Positions 26,619 to 34,146 of a stretch of DNA of 64,000 nt are shown here, one piece after another. Every line of letters starts with the position of its first letter. The stretch's first letter is position 1. The position numbers and the translations under genes were made by a program. The notes below the pieces were generated by a model that saw only the letters and a list, made by a program, of their open reading frames with translations, was not told the DNA's origin and did no database searches. Source of the DNA: Pseudaminobacter sp040045035 (GTDB taxonomy: Bacteria > Pseudomonadota > Alphaproteobacteria > Rhizobiales > Rhizobiaceae); NCBI RefSeq assembly GCF_040045035.1, contig NZ_JBDZDS010000007.1:211957-275956 (forward strand). The letters run 5' to 3'.

Positions 26619-27760
26619 TGAAAATATCAACCACGAAGAGACTTGAACGACTGAACGAGCGATATGGGAACGGCGACATCAGCCGCCGCTCCTTCCTGAC
26701 CCTGACGGCGGCGGCTGCCGCCTCGGCAGGGCTTTCCACGCCCTGGATCGGCCGCGCGCTCGCGGCCGCCACGGAAGTGCGCTTCGACGGCTGGGGCGGC
26801 GTGGTGCAGGAGGCGATCGATAAATACGCCTTCCAGCCCTACACGCAGAAGACCGGCATCAAGGTCGTGCAGGGCACCTTCGGCGACGAGGACGAGGTCA
26901 TCACCAAGATCAAGACCTCGAAGCCGGGAGACTTCCAGGTCATCCACTCCTCGGGCGTGAACTACTACATCAAATATGTGAATGCCGGCTTCAACGCGGA
27001 GATCAACGAGGCCAACATTCCCAATATGGCGAATGTGCTGGTGCCGATGATCGAGCCCTACCGCAAGATCACCCCCAAGCTTTCAGCCGTGCCTTACGAC
27101 TACGGCACCACCGGCATCGCCTACAACACCACCGTGATCTCGCCGGAAGAGGCAAAGGAAAAGGGCGTCGGCCTGCTGTTCGACAAGAAGTACGCAGGCA
27201 AGGTGGGCGGCTACGCCGACATGACCACGCGCGTCTGGTATGCCGCCCTCCAGACCGGCCAGGACCCGAACAACATCCAGGACATGGATGCCGTCTGGGC
27301 GAAGGTGCGCGAGAACCGGGACCTCGCCAAGAAGTTCTGGAGTTCCGGCTCTGAGCTGATGGACCTTCTTTCCAAGGGCGAGATCGTGGTGACGGACGCC
27401 TGGTCCGGCCGCGTCGCCGCTTTGCAGCAGCAGGGTCACCCGATCGGCTATCTCGACCCCGCCGGCTCCTATGCCTGGATGGAGGACATGCTGGTCCTGA
27501 AGGGCTCGCCGATGGCCGAATGCGAGGAGCTGATCAACTTCATGCTCGATCCCGCCACCTCTATCGCCGTCGCCGAGGGCCAGAACTATCCGCCGTCGCT
27601 CGACCCGACCAAGGTCAAGCTCACCGAAAAGATCGAGAAGCTTCCGGCCTTCGACCCGACCGGCTCGATGAAGGCGCTGACCTTCGCCGATCCGGTTTAC
27701 TGGGCGAACAACGAAGACGCCTGGAACAAGCAGTGGGACAGGATTTCGAAAGGTGCATGA
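26618..27760 (+). CDS. polyamine-type ABC transporter substrate-binding protein (PotD type)
   Basis: Family 1 periplasmic binding protein of 380 residues. The leader carries a twin-arginine motif, SRRSFLTLTAAAAASAGL (about residues 22-40), so it is probably exported folded by Tat. The mature part begins ATEVRFDGWGGVVQEAID. It keeps the usual order of a PotBCDA operon and overlaps the ATPase gene by 8 nt. The ligand could be a polyamine or the acylated amine handled by the cluster at 18153-23758. Confidence 0.92.
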   Translation: MKISTTKRLERLNERYGNGDISRRSFLTLTAAAAASAGLSTPWIGRALAAATEVRFDGWGGVVQEAIDKYAFQPYTQKTGIKVVQGTFGDEDEVITKIKTSKPGDFQVIHSSGVNYYIKYVNAGFNAEINEANIPNMANVLVPMIEPYRKITPKLSAVPYDYGTTGIAYNTTVISPEEAKEKGVGLLFDKKYAGKVGGYADMTTRVWYAALQTGQDPNNIQDMDAVWAKVRENRDLAKKFWSSGSELMDLLSKGEIVVTDAWSGRVAALQQQGHPIGYLDPAGSYAWMEDMLVLKGSPMAECEELINFMLDPATSIAVAEGQNYPPSLDPTKVKLTEKIEKLPAFDPTGSMKALTFADPVYWANNEDAWNKQWDRISKGA

Positions 27761-29003
27761 CAGCCTCGAAACCCAGACACCCCGGCCAGATTCGGCCGGG
27801 GTACTGCCGGCCGGAGCCGCTCGTGACGGTGGGCAGCCGGCGGTCGAATTCCGCAATATCGACATCGCCTATGGCAAGTTCGTCGCGGTGCGCGATTTCT
27901 CGCTTACCATCCGCAAGGGTAGTTTTGTCACTCTGCTCGGCCCCTCCGGCTGCGGCAAGACCACGATCCTGCGCTCGATTGCGGGGTTGGTCGATATTTC
28001 TGCCGGCCAGATTTCGATCGGCGGACGGCGGGTCGACGACGTGCCGATCTACAAGCGCAACATCGGGCTGGTCTTCCAGAGCTATGCGCTGTTCCCGCAC
28101 AAGAGCGTTTTCGACAATGTCGCCTTCGGGTTGAAGTATCGAAACGTGCCCAAAGCTGAGATCGCGCGCAGGGTCGGCAAAGCGCTGGAAATGGTGCGGC
28201 TTCCGGGCAGCGAGAAGAAGCTGCCGTCCCAATTGTCCGGTGGGCAGCAGCAGCGCATCGCGCTGGCGCGCGCCATCGTGTTCGAGCCGGAGGTTCTGCT
28301 TCTCGACGAGCCGCTTTCGGCGCTGGACGCCAATATGCGCGAGGAGATGCGCGTCGAGATCAAGAAGATCCAGAAAGAGACGGGCATCACCGCCATCTTC
28401 GTGACCCACGACCAGGAAGAGGCTCTCTCCATGTCCGACCAGATCGTCGTCATGAATGCGGGCACGATGGAGCAGATCGGCACGCCGGAAGAAGTATATG
28501 AGACGCCAGCGACCGCCTTCGTGGCCGATTTCCTCGGCAAGGCGAACATGTTGCCGGGTGTCGTCACCGCCGTTGATGGACACGGGACGACGATCACGCT
28601 ATCCGCCGGACAGGCCATGACGGCTGTCTCTCCAAAAGTTCTCCCACTCGGTTCCCGCGTCACGGTCGTGGTTCGCCCCCAAAAACTGTCGGTGGGGTCC
28701 TCTGCCGCCGGGGCCAATAGATTGGCCGGCCGGGTCGTCTCGACCTCCTATCTCGGCGGCAGTGCCATCTACGAAATCGATATTGGAGAGCGAACGACAG
28801 TTCGTGCCAACACTCAGATAATTGGCAAGCTGGCGCGCGAAGGTGAGGCAATCCGTCTCTGCTTCGACCCCGCCGACTGTATCCTGCTGGACGAAGAGGG
28901 GCTGCGCATCGCCTGGAAGCAATCGCCAACGGCGAACTCTTCCGGGCTCATGCCTTCGAATATATCTGCGCCAGAAACGACATCGACCACCGAACCACCA
29001 TGA
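27753..29003 (+). CDS. polyamine-type ABC transporter ATP-binding protein (PotA type), altered C-terminus
   Basis: ATPase of 416 residues, from a GTG start at 27753. Walker A is LLGPSGCGKTT, the signature LSGGQQQR, Walker B VLLLDEPLSALDA and the switch His VTHDQEEALS. A C-terminal TOBE domain follows to about residue 385. The last 25 or so residues (after IAWKQ) are not TOBE-like, and the stop codon TGA is the first three bases of the IS inverted repeat at 29001. The native 3' end has therefore probably been replaced by inserted DNA. The catalytic part is intact, so the protein is probably still functional. Confidence 0.88.
   Translation: MHDSLETQTPRPDSAGVLPAGAARDGGQPAVEFRNIDIAYGKFVAVRDFSLTIRKGSFVTLLGPSGCGKTTILRSIAGLVDISAGQISIGGRRVDDVPIYKRNIGLVFQSYALFPHKSVFDNVAFGLKYRNVPKAEIARRVGKALEMVRLPGSEKKLPSQLSGGQQQRIALARAIVFEPEVLLLDEPLSALDANMREEMRVEIKKIQKETGITAIFVTHDQEEALSMSDQIVVMNAGTMEQIGTPEEVYETPATAFVADFLGKANMLPGVVTAVDGHGTTITLSAGQAMTAVSPKVLPLGSRVTVVVRPQKLSVGSSAAGANRLAGRVVSTSYLGGSAIYEIDIGERTTVRANTQIIGKLAREGEAIRLCFDPADCILLDEEGLRIAWKQSPTANSSGLMPSNISAPETTSTTEPP
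28916..29000 (+). pseudogene. possible transposase (rve-type integrase) fragment under the potA tail
   Basis: In a frame different from the ATPase, this stretch encodes NGELFRAHAFEYICARNDI followed by DHRTT. It resembles the part of IS481/IS3 integrase cores with pattern DNG-x-F ... FE-x-IC-x-x-x-x-I-x-HR-x-T. It stops exactly at the inverted repeat of the next element. The similarity covers under 30 residues. Confidence 0.35.
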
Positions 29004-29062
29004 CCTGCCACTGAGAATTTCCTCCAGAATGGATTAGGGTCCGGCCCATATGGGACGGACGA

Positions 29063-29347
29063 ATGAAGAAGCAAAGATTTACGGAAGAGCAGATAATTGC
29101 GGTTCTGAAGGAGCAGGAGGCCGGTGCGAAGGCGGCGGACCTGTGCCGCAAGCACGGAATTTCAGAGGCGACTTTTTACAACTGGAAAGCCAAATATGGC
29201 GGCATGGAAGTCTCTGAGGCGAAGCGACTGAAGGCGCTCGAGGAAGAGAATGCCAAACTGAAGAAACCGCTCGCCGAACAGATGCTGGACGCAGCCGCAC
29301 TTCGCACGCTTCTCGCAAAAAATGGCAGGGCCAGCCGCCAAGCGTGA
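29063..29347 (+). CDS. IS407-group transposase OrfA (rightward copy)
   Basis: The N-terminal transposase subunit, 94 residues, has a helix-turn-helix MKKQRFTEEQIIAVLKEQEA and continues with a leucine-zipper-like KRLKALEEENAKLKKPLAEQ. IS407-type OrfA usually ends around here, and OrfB follows in another frame, joined by -1 frameshifting in related elements. The ORF is intact, but its OrfB partner is truncated. Confidence 0.85.
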   Translation: MKKQRFTEEQIIAVLKEQEAGAKAADLCRKHGISEATFYNWKAKYGGMEVSEAKRLKALEEENAKLKKPLAEQMLDAAALRTLLAKNGRASRQA

Positions 29348-29604
29348 CGCGGTCGCGCATCTGAAGGCCGTCATGGGTCTTTCGGAACGGCGGGCCTGCC
29401 AGATCACATCCGCCGACCGCAAGATGATCCGCTATCGGTCGTGCCGACCGCCGGAGGTGACGCTGCGAGCAAAGCTGCGCGACCTAGCCAATGAGCGACG
29501 GCGTTTCGGCTATCGACGGCTGTTCATTCTGCTGCGGCGGGAGGGAGAGCCGTCCGGGGTCAACCGCATCTACCGTCTCTATCGCGAGGAAGGGCTCTCG
29601 CGCG
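29322..29604 (+). pseudogene. IS407-group transposase OrfB, 3'-truncated (rightward copy)
   Basis: Encodes the OrfB N-terminus: AKRDAVAHLKAVMGLSERRA and the HTH_21 segment ERRRFGYRRLFILLRREGEP ending in YRLYREEGL. At about 29600 it runs into the antisense of the opposite copy. The rve/DDE catalytic domain (about 160 residues) is missing. Confidence 0.85.
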
Positions 29605-30037
29605 TGCAGTCGTCGACCACGGCCAGGATGCGGAAGCGCCGGCCGTCGGTGAGCTGATCGGACACGAAGTCCAGCGACCAGCGTTCGGTCGGCTGCAAGG
29701 GCACCAGCATGGGGGCCCTGGTCCCGATCGCCCGCTTGCGCCCGCCACGACGACGCACCGCCAGCTTCTCTTCGCGGTAAAGCCGGAACAGCTTCTTGTG
29801 GTTCACAACATGGCCCTCGCGCTTGCGCAGGACGTGCAGACGTCGATAGCCGAAGCGCCGGCGCTCGCCCGCGATCTCCCGCATCCGCTCCCGAAGCGCG
29901 CGATCATCGGGCCGCGTGGTCTCGTAGCGCACCGTCATGCGGCAACAGCCGATGGCTTTACACGCCCGCCGTTCGCTCATCCCGAAGGCAGCCTTCAGAT
30001 GCGCGACAGCGTTCCGCCTGGCTGCGGGCGTCACCAC
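29596..30037 (-). pseudogene. IS407-group transposase OrfB, 3'-truncated (leftward copy)
   Basis: OrfB of a second, related but distinct element. It has AARRNAVAHLKAAFGMSERR, the segment ERRRFGYRRLHVLRKREGH and the beginning of the catalytic domain, PTERWSLDFVSDQLTDGRRF then ILAVVDDCTRE with the first catalytic Asp. It is cut right after DDCTRE at the junction with the rightward copy, so the second Asp and the Glu are lost. Confidence 0.85.
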
Positions 30038-30297
30038 TTCTTTCCCAACAGATCTTTCAGGGCCGCAGTGTCGAGCATGGCATCGGCCAGAAGCCGCTTC
30101 AGGCGTGTGTTCTCATCCGCCAGGCGCTTCAGACGCTTCGCCTCGGACACGTCCATGCCACCGAATCTGGCCTTCCATTTGTAGATCGAGGCATCGCTCA
30201 CGCCATGCTTGCGGCACAAATCCGCGACCGAGACCCCGGCCTCGTGCTCCTTCAAAATCCCGATGATCTGCTCATCCGAGAAGCGGCTGCGTTTCAT
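30031..30297 (-). CDS. IS407-group transposase OrfA (leftward copy)
   Basis: OrfA of the second element, 88 residues from ATG 30297: MKRSRFSDEQIIGILKEHEA, then LCRKHGVSDASIYKWKARFG and a zipper segment ending DLLGKKW. It differs at many positions from the rightward copy, so the two are different elements of the same group and not a duplication. It overlaps orfB by 7 nt, the usual arrangement. Confidence 0.85.
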   Translation of the reverse strand: MKRSRFSDEQIIGILKEHEAGVSVADLCRKHGVSDASIYKWKARFGGMDVSEAKRLKRLADENTRLKRLLADAMLDTAALKDLLGKKW

Positions 30298-30406
30298 GTT
30301 CTGGTCCTTTCTTTGGGCCCGAACGAACTTCAATCCGGATCAAGTCAAAGGGGCAACGTCAGGATGAAAGCTCAGTGGCAGGTCAGCAGGTCAGTGCGCA
30401 AACGCG

Positions 30407-30433
30407 AACGCCCCGGCTTTTGGCCGGGGCGTT
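30407..30433 (-). terminator. strong hairpin, likely original tRNA terminator
   Basis: Arms AACGCCCCGGC and GCCGGGGCGTT form an 11-bp perfect stem with a 5-nt loop. It begins 6 nt downstream (minus strand) of the tRNA-like 3' end at 30439-30452. This spacing fits a tRNA gene followed by its intrinsic terminator. Confidence 0.6.
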
Positions 30434-30438
30434 TGGTC

Positions 30439-30452
30439 TGGTTGCGGGGGCA
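30439..30452 (-). repeat. 3' end of an initiator-tRNA gene, candidate attachment-site remnant
   Basis: The minus strand reads TGCCCCCGCAACCA. The last 12 bases are the acceptor 3' strand plus CCA of bacterial initiator tRNA-Met (CCCCCGCAACCA). The T-arm and the rest of the tRNA are absent to the right. A short tRNA 3' end next to a terminator is the usual scar where a tyrosine-recombinase element used a tRNA gene as its attachment site. The intact tRNA would then lie at the other end of the element, outside this window. Confidence 0.5.
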
Positions 30453-30855
30453 CGCAACCGCCGATACCGACATGAGATCAGAGTAAGGATCTAAATCGAC
30501 AGAAGGGCGGAGACTCGGGCTGACTTCTCGGCTCTTTGGCCGCTGCGCGATGTGTATCTCGGGCACAGCCACGATGTGCGATGCTAACCTATGCGACTAG
30601 CCGTGACACGCTCTTCGCGGCTGATCGATCATCCTTCAGAGATATTCCCGTTCAGCCAGGAGACATACGATCATTGTGACGGAAGAGTTTGAGGGGATCG
30701 AACGGCGGTTTCAGCGTCTTCAACATGAGGGCAAAGAGCCCCTTCTGTTGGGGGACATGGCTGCGAAGATTAACGGTTCAATCTTGGCCGGCGCCTGTGG
30801 TCGGCGGTGTTGCAGACGAACATCGTGAACGACGAACCGCGCTGGCGGCGAGCGA
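30453..30855. other. gap beside the tRNA scar, no supported gene
   Basis: About 400 nt of mixed sequence. A short rightward frame from GTG 30678 (VTEEFEGIERRFQRLQHEG, about 50 residues) has no recognisable family and no upstream ribosome site. No tRNA body or repeat array is visible. Confidence 0.4.
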
Positions 30856-31119
30856 TCACTCGTCCTGAGGTCTCGGTTTTCCGATCTTCCCTTTCTGGAT
30901 CCTAATGCCGGGGCCTTGTTCCCCGGTCTCTGGAAGAAACTCAATCCCCGCCTGCTCCAACGCCCGCTGGACGCGCAGCATGGTTTCCAGTTTCACTGTT
31001 TCGCGAGCCTCGATCCGGACAAGCGAGCGCTTGCTCACTCCTGCCATCTTGGCGAGGTCGCGTGCCTCGATGTCGAGAAGGACTCGCGCAGCGCGCAGTA
31101 GGTCGTAGGGGACATCCAT
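30856..31119 (-). CDS. small XRE-family HTH regulator
   Basis: DNA-binding protein of 87 residues, nearly all helix-turn-helix: LLRAARVLLDIEARDLAKMA and GVSKRSLVRIEARETVKLET, ending with a basic tail (KGKIGKPRPQDE). This size and type is common in integrative elements and in toxin-antitoxin or phage-like modules. No toxin gene adjoins it. Two palindromes stand 47-81 nt upstream of its start. It is divergent from the DUF6634-like/AAA/M41 operon and may regulate both directions. Confidence 0.8.
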   Translation of the reverse strand: MDVPYDLLRAARVLLDIEARDLAKMAGVSKRSLVRIEARETVKLETMLRVQRALEQAGIEFLPETGEQGPGIRIQKGKIGKPRPQDE

Positions 31120-31165
31120 GCACCTGTTTCTAATGGCCCATACTTCGGAGCGCTAGACCCCATGC

Positions 31166-31200
31166 TGGCCTCCGGAGGCCAAAATAGGCGTCTGGACGCC
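31166..31200. promoter_or_regulatory. tandem palindromes upstream of the XRE regulator
   Basis: A perfect 16-bp palindrome, TGGCCTCCGGAGGCCA (31166-31181), is followed after 5 nt by GGCGTC-TG-GACGCC (31187-31200). They lie in the 300-nt gap between the leftward XRE gene and the rightward operon. Tandem dyads at this spacing are typical of XRE/Cro-like operators. The rest of the gap (31201-31422) has no gene that I can support. Confidence 0.5.
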
Positions 31201-31422
31201 ATATCGAAGACGCCGTAAGCATTGCACCGGATCTGGCCGAATCAAGGATTCGCGGCAGGCCTGGCCGGGTAAAAAGGGGAAGGCGATGCCGTGGCGACAT
31301 CCAAACTGCGCAAGCAAAAACAGGATGTGCTCTTCGAGCGCCGAGCTGAGGCGATCCCCTGGGCCCCGCGCTCCCGGTTCTAGAATGACTGAACCCATGG
31401 CAACTTCGATGGAGGCATATCA

Positions 31423-31767
31423 ATGATATTTTTCGGACGGCGCGACGGCGAACGAGATCCGGCATTCGACTTTCAGCTGCAGCGTCTCTCCGCCCTTGTT
31501 GTAGACTTCGAGCGAGTACGTCACGGCGTATCTCCGGAGATGCTGGTGAACGGCGAGGCGCCGATCCTTGATCGGTGGGCACTTGCGCTGAGGCCGACGC
31601 CATGCCTCGCAGGACTGTCGACCGGACATCCGACTCTCCCCGGGCAAAACAGGGAGATCGGGACTTCCGCGATCTGGCTCATGTCTCAGGATCGAACTTG
31701 GGCCCGCACGCTGTCGCGATGGTACCAGTTGGGCCGCCCAGCCGAACATCCTGACGATCACGCGTGA
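31423..31767 (+). CDS. hypothetical protein, DUF6634-like
   Basis: Small soluble protein of 114 residues beginning MIFFGRRDGERD, with a good ribosome site (GGAGG 8 nt upstream). The middle and end (APILDRWALALRPTPCLAGL, then STGHPTLPG and RTWARTLSRWYQLGRP) match my memory of the DUF6634 family found in rhizobia near AAA ATPases. I cannot confirm this by search. First gene of a four-gene operon, 7 nt before the ATPase gene. Function unknown. An antisense frame of similar length lacks any recognisable feature. Confidence 0.65.
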   Translation: MIFFGRRDGERDPAFDFQLQRLSALVVDFERVRHGVSPEMLVNGEAPILDRWALALRPTPCLAGLSTGHPTLPGQNREIGTSAIWLMSQDRTWARTLSRWYQLGRPAEHPDDHA

Positions 31768-31774
31768 GTTTCTC

Positions 31775-33316
31775 ATGACGGACGAGACCTCGCGCGATTA
31801 CCGCCTGTTCAAGCGGCGGGAGAAAGCGGTCGCGGCAGGATTGCGGCTGCCGACGGAGGAAGAGCTGCTGCCGGGAATGCCGTTCTTCCGCAATGATCTC
31901 ACCCAGGACTTGCGCGAATACGGCGATCGGCTGGCGCGAAGGCTGCGGCGGCGACAGCGTCCGGATCTGGCATCGGTCGTCGCCTGTCTTGAGGAAGTGG
32001 CTGTCGAGCAAAGCCGGGACAGCCTGCTGGTCTTGGAGGCGGCAATGGACGGCCTCGGGGACGCGGTCGGCGTTCCCCTCGACGCCGCGCGTCTCCGCTG
32101 CTTGCTGTATCGGGCGGGTTTCGGCGATCCGGATGCGGCAGCAGGCATCGCGGGCGAGATGGCGCTGCTGGCCCTGCGGGATCTGCAAAGCTCCGACAAT
32201 TTGAGGATGCTGTGGTGCGCGCTCGGCTGGGCCGCATTCTCACGCGATCTCGCCGCCTGGCGCAGAGCGGGGGTGTTTGGCAGCCCGGCCAAGGGGCTGG
32301 GGGTCGGACTCGAACTCCGCAGCTATGCAGATCGGTTCAAGACCGCCATGCAGCGGCAGAGGCCGGCCGGGACAGAGGCGAAAGCGGCTCCGTCGGAAAA
32401 TTCTCCTGGGCTCGAGACGGCGGTGCAGCCGGCGTCCGGCGACCGGCAGCGCGACGGCCACGTCATCGTGCTGCGGGAGGTGGGCAATCCCGCGGTCTCC
32501 CAGGGCAAGGACGTTTCCCAGGAATTCCAGAAGATCACCGGGCGCCCGCTGCCGGTGCCAGCCACGCCTGACCTCGCCGCTGTCCGGGCCAACCTGGTTG
32601 CGGAGTTCCCCTATGCCATCGCGGTCATCGACCAGGTCCTGAAAGGACTCATGGGCCGGCGGCACGTGCGCATGCGGCCAACCATCCTCCTGGGCTCGCC
32701 CGGCTGCGGGAAGTCGCGCTTCGCCAGGCGGCTCGCCGAAGAACTCGGCGCGCCCCACGAGCTCATCCCCTGCGGGGGCATGAGCGACGGCGCTTTGGGC
32801 GGTACCCCGCGGCGATGGTCATCCGGGGAGCCGAGCCTGCCCATCCTGATCGTGCGCCGGCATGAATGTGCTGGGCCCGTCATCATCCTCGACGAGATCG
32901 AGAAGGTCGGGACGAGCAGGCACAACGGCAATGTGCATGACGTGCTGGTCGGCCTGTTCGAGCAGGAGACGTCGAGCCGGTGGCATGATCCCTATGTCCA
33001 GGCAAGCTGCGACCTGTCTCACCTGACCTGGCTGATGACGGCCAACGCGATCGAGCCGATCCCAGCGGTGCTGCGGGACCGCTGCCGGCTCCTGCGTTTT
33101 CCCGAACCCGGCCCGGAACATCTGCCGATGCTCGCCCTCCGGATCATGGCGCGGCTCTACGCGGAACTCGGGCATGATCCGCGCTGGGCGACCCCTCTTG
33201 AAGGATTCGAGCTCGCCGCGATCGCCGCTGCCTGGCGCGGCGGTTCCATCCGGCGGCTGGAGCGCATGCTCGAGCAACTGGTCGCGGTCCGGGAGCGGGA
33301 GCGGTCGCTGCAATGA
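31775..33316 (+). CDS. AAA ATPase, Lon-like
   Basis: Cytoplasmic AAA+ ATPase of 513 residues. The N-terminal 170 residues are helical and charged, then comes a linker rich in Ala/Ser/Pro (190-225), then the AAA module. Walker A GSPGCGKS is at 307-314, Walker B VIILDEIEKV at 369-378, sensor 1 in TWLMTAN (418-424), and an arginine-finger region AVLRDRCR (431-438). The DEIEKVG stretch and the spacing resemble the ATPase domain of Lon. No Lon Ser-Lys peptidase domain follows. Instead the next gene, overlapping by 4 nt, encodes a zinc peptidase. The pair may form a two-polypeptide AAA protease (inference). Confidence 0.85.
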   Translation: MTDETSRDYRLFKRREKAVAAGLRLPTEEELLPGMPFFRNDLTQDLREYGDRLARRLRRRQRPDLASVVACLEEVAVEQSRDSLLVLEAAMDGLGDAVGVPLDAARLRCLLYRAGFGDPDAAAGIAGEMALLALRDLQSSDNLRMLWCALGWAAFSRDLAAWRRAGVFGSPAKGLGVGLELRSYADRFKTAMQRQRPAGTEAKAAPSENSPGLETAVQPASGDRQRDGHVIVLREVGNPAVSQGKDVSQEFQKITGRPLPVPATPDLAAVRANLVAEFPYAIAVIDQVLKGLMGRRHVRMRPTILLGSPGCGKSRFARRLAEELGAPHELIPCGGMSDGALGGTPRRWSSGEPSLPILIVRRHECAGPVIILDEIEKVGTSRHNGNVHDVLVGLFEQETSSRWHDPYVQASCDLSHLTWLMTANAIEPIPAVLRDRCRLLRFPEPGPEHLPMLALRIMARLYAELGHDPRWATPLEGFELAAIAAAWRGGSIRRLERMLEQLVAVRERERSLQ

Positions 33317-34146
33317 TCGCCAGTCGCACGCAACGAGCTGCAAGCCGAGCCCGCGAATCCTTCCCGGCACGCCGCCGGATCAAATCACCTTCAACCCGCC
33401 AATTCGAAAAAGACAGCCTCATGACCACTTACTCATCACACGCGCCATCCTGTCCGGCTCGACAAGCCCTGTACGGCTATCTCTACAGCAAGCTCGCTTC
33501 GCTCCCCTCTGCGGCATCGGCCGACACCGATCCTGGTGAAGGCGGCACGCCCGCTTCTGCTGACCGGGATCACCGGCCGAAGCGCACCAGCCACCTCATT
33601 CACCGGATTGCCGTCCATGAGGCCAGCCACGCGGTGATCCGCCTCCACCTTGAGCTCGGAACCATCACCGAGATCACCATCGACGCCCCGCATGGCGGAT
33701 ACGTCGCGTCCCGGACGGACGAATTCCATGAGCAGACCGAGAACCTGCTCACGGCCCACCTTGCCGTCATGCTGGCGGGTCGCGCCGGAGAGGAGGTGAT
33801 CACCGAGACGGTCGGCGCGAACGGCGATGGCGAGACGCGGGGCAGCGACCATGAACTCGCGACGAAGCTCGCCTACAAGATGGAAACGGCAATGGGGTTC
33901 GGGCAGAGGCGACCGCTGCTCTATCGGTGCTGCACGGATTGGCCACTTCACCTCGCCATCGATCCGGAACTCGCGGAGGACGTGAACCGGCGTTTGGAGG
34001 CTGCCTACGAAGCGGCCCTGAAGATGGTCAGAAAACAGGTTGCCGCCATCGATTATCTCTACCTCCAGCTGCTGCATCACGGCACCTTGGAAGGAACCGA
34101 GTTGGAGACGGTGCTGGCCGAAACCAGGAAATTGATCCGCAAATGA
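33313..34146 (+). CDS. stand-alone M41 (FtsH-type) zinc peptidase
   Basis: Contains only the FtsH peptidase domain: no transmembrane helices and no AAA module. With ATG 33313 (overlapping the upstream stop) it has 277 residues; an alternative ATG at 33421 removes a basic, non-conserved leader. The zinc motif HEASH is at 102-106. The third ligand is probably Asp179 in GSDHEL, followed by the M41 pattern ATKLAYKMETAMGFG. All catalytic residues are present. It overlaps the ATPase gene upstream and the phosphoesterase gene downstream, so the three are translationally coupled. Confidence 0.85.
   Translation: MIASRTQRAASRARESFPARRRIKSPSTRQFEKDSLMTTYSSHAPSCPARQALYGYLYSKLASLPSAASADTDPGEGGTPASADRDHRPKRTSHLIHRIAVHEASHAVIRLHLELGTITEITIDAPHGGYVASRTDEFHEQTENLLTAHLAVMLAGRAGEEVITETVGANGDGETRGSDHELATKLAYKMETAMGFGQRRPLLYRCCTDWPLHLAIDPELAEDVNRRLEAAYEAALKMVRKQVAAIDYLYLQLLHHGTLEGTELETVLAETRKLIRK

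Larger units (their letters stand above)
29001..30385. mobile_element. hybrid IS407-group (IS3 family) structure: two truncated copies head to head
   Basis: The segment is bounded by perfect 15-bp inverted repeats, TGACCTGCCACTGAG at 29001-29015 and its complement at 30371-30385. It contains a rightward orfA/orfB pair broken near 29600 and a leftward orfA/orfB pair broken at the same place. The flanking 4-mers (ACCA and GCAG) differ, so there is no target duplication. Recombination or nested insertion with deletion, and not a single transposition, must have made this structure. Neither half has a complete DDE domain, so it cannot transpose on its own. Confidence 0.8.

Noticed and set aside
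31420..31776. Leftward open frame antisense to the DUF6634-like gene
   Set aside because: No ribosome site or recognisable sequence; the rightward frame has both and fits the operon spacing.
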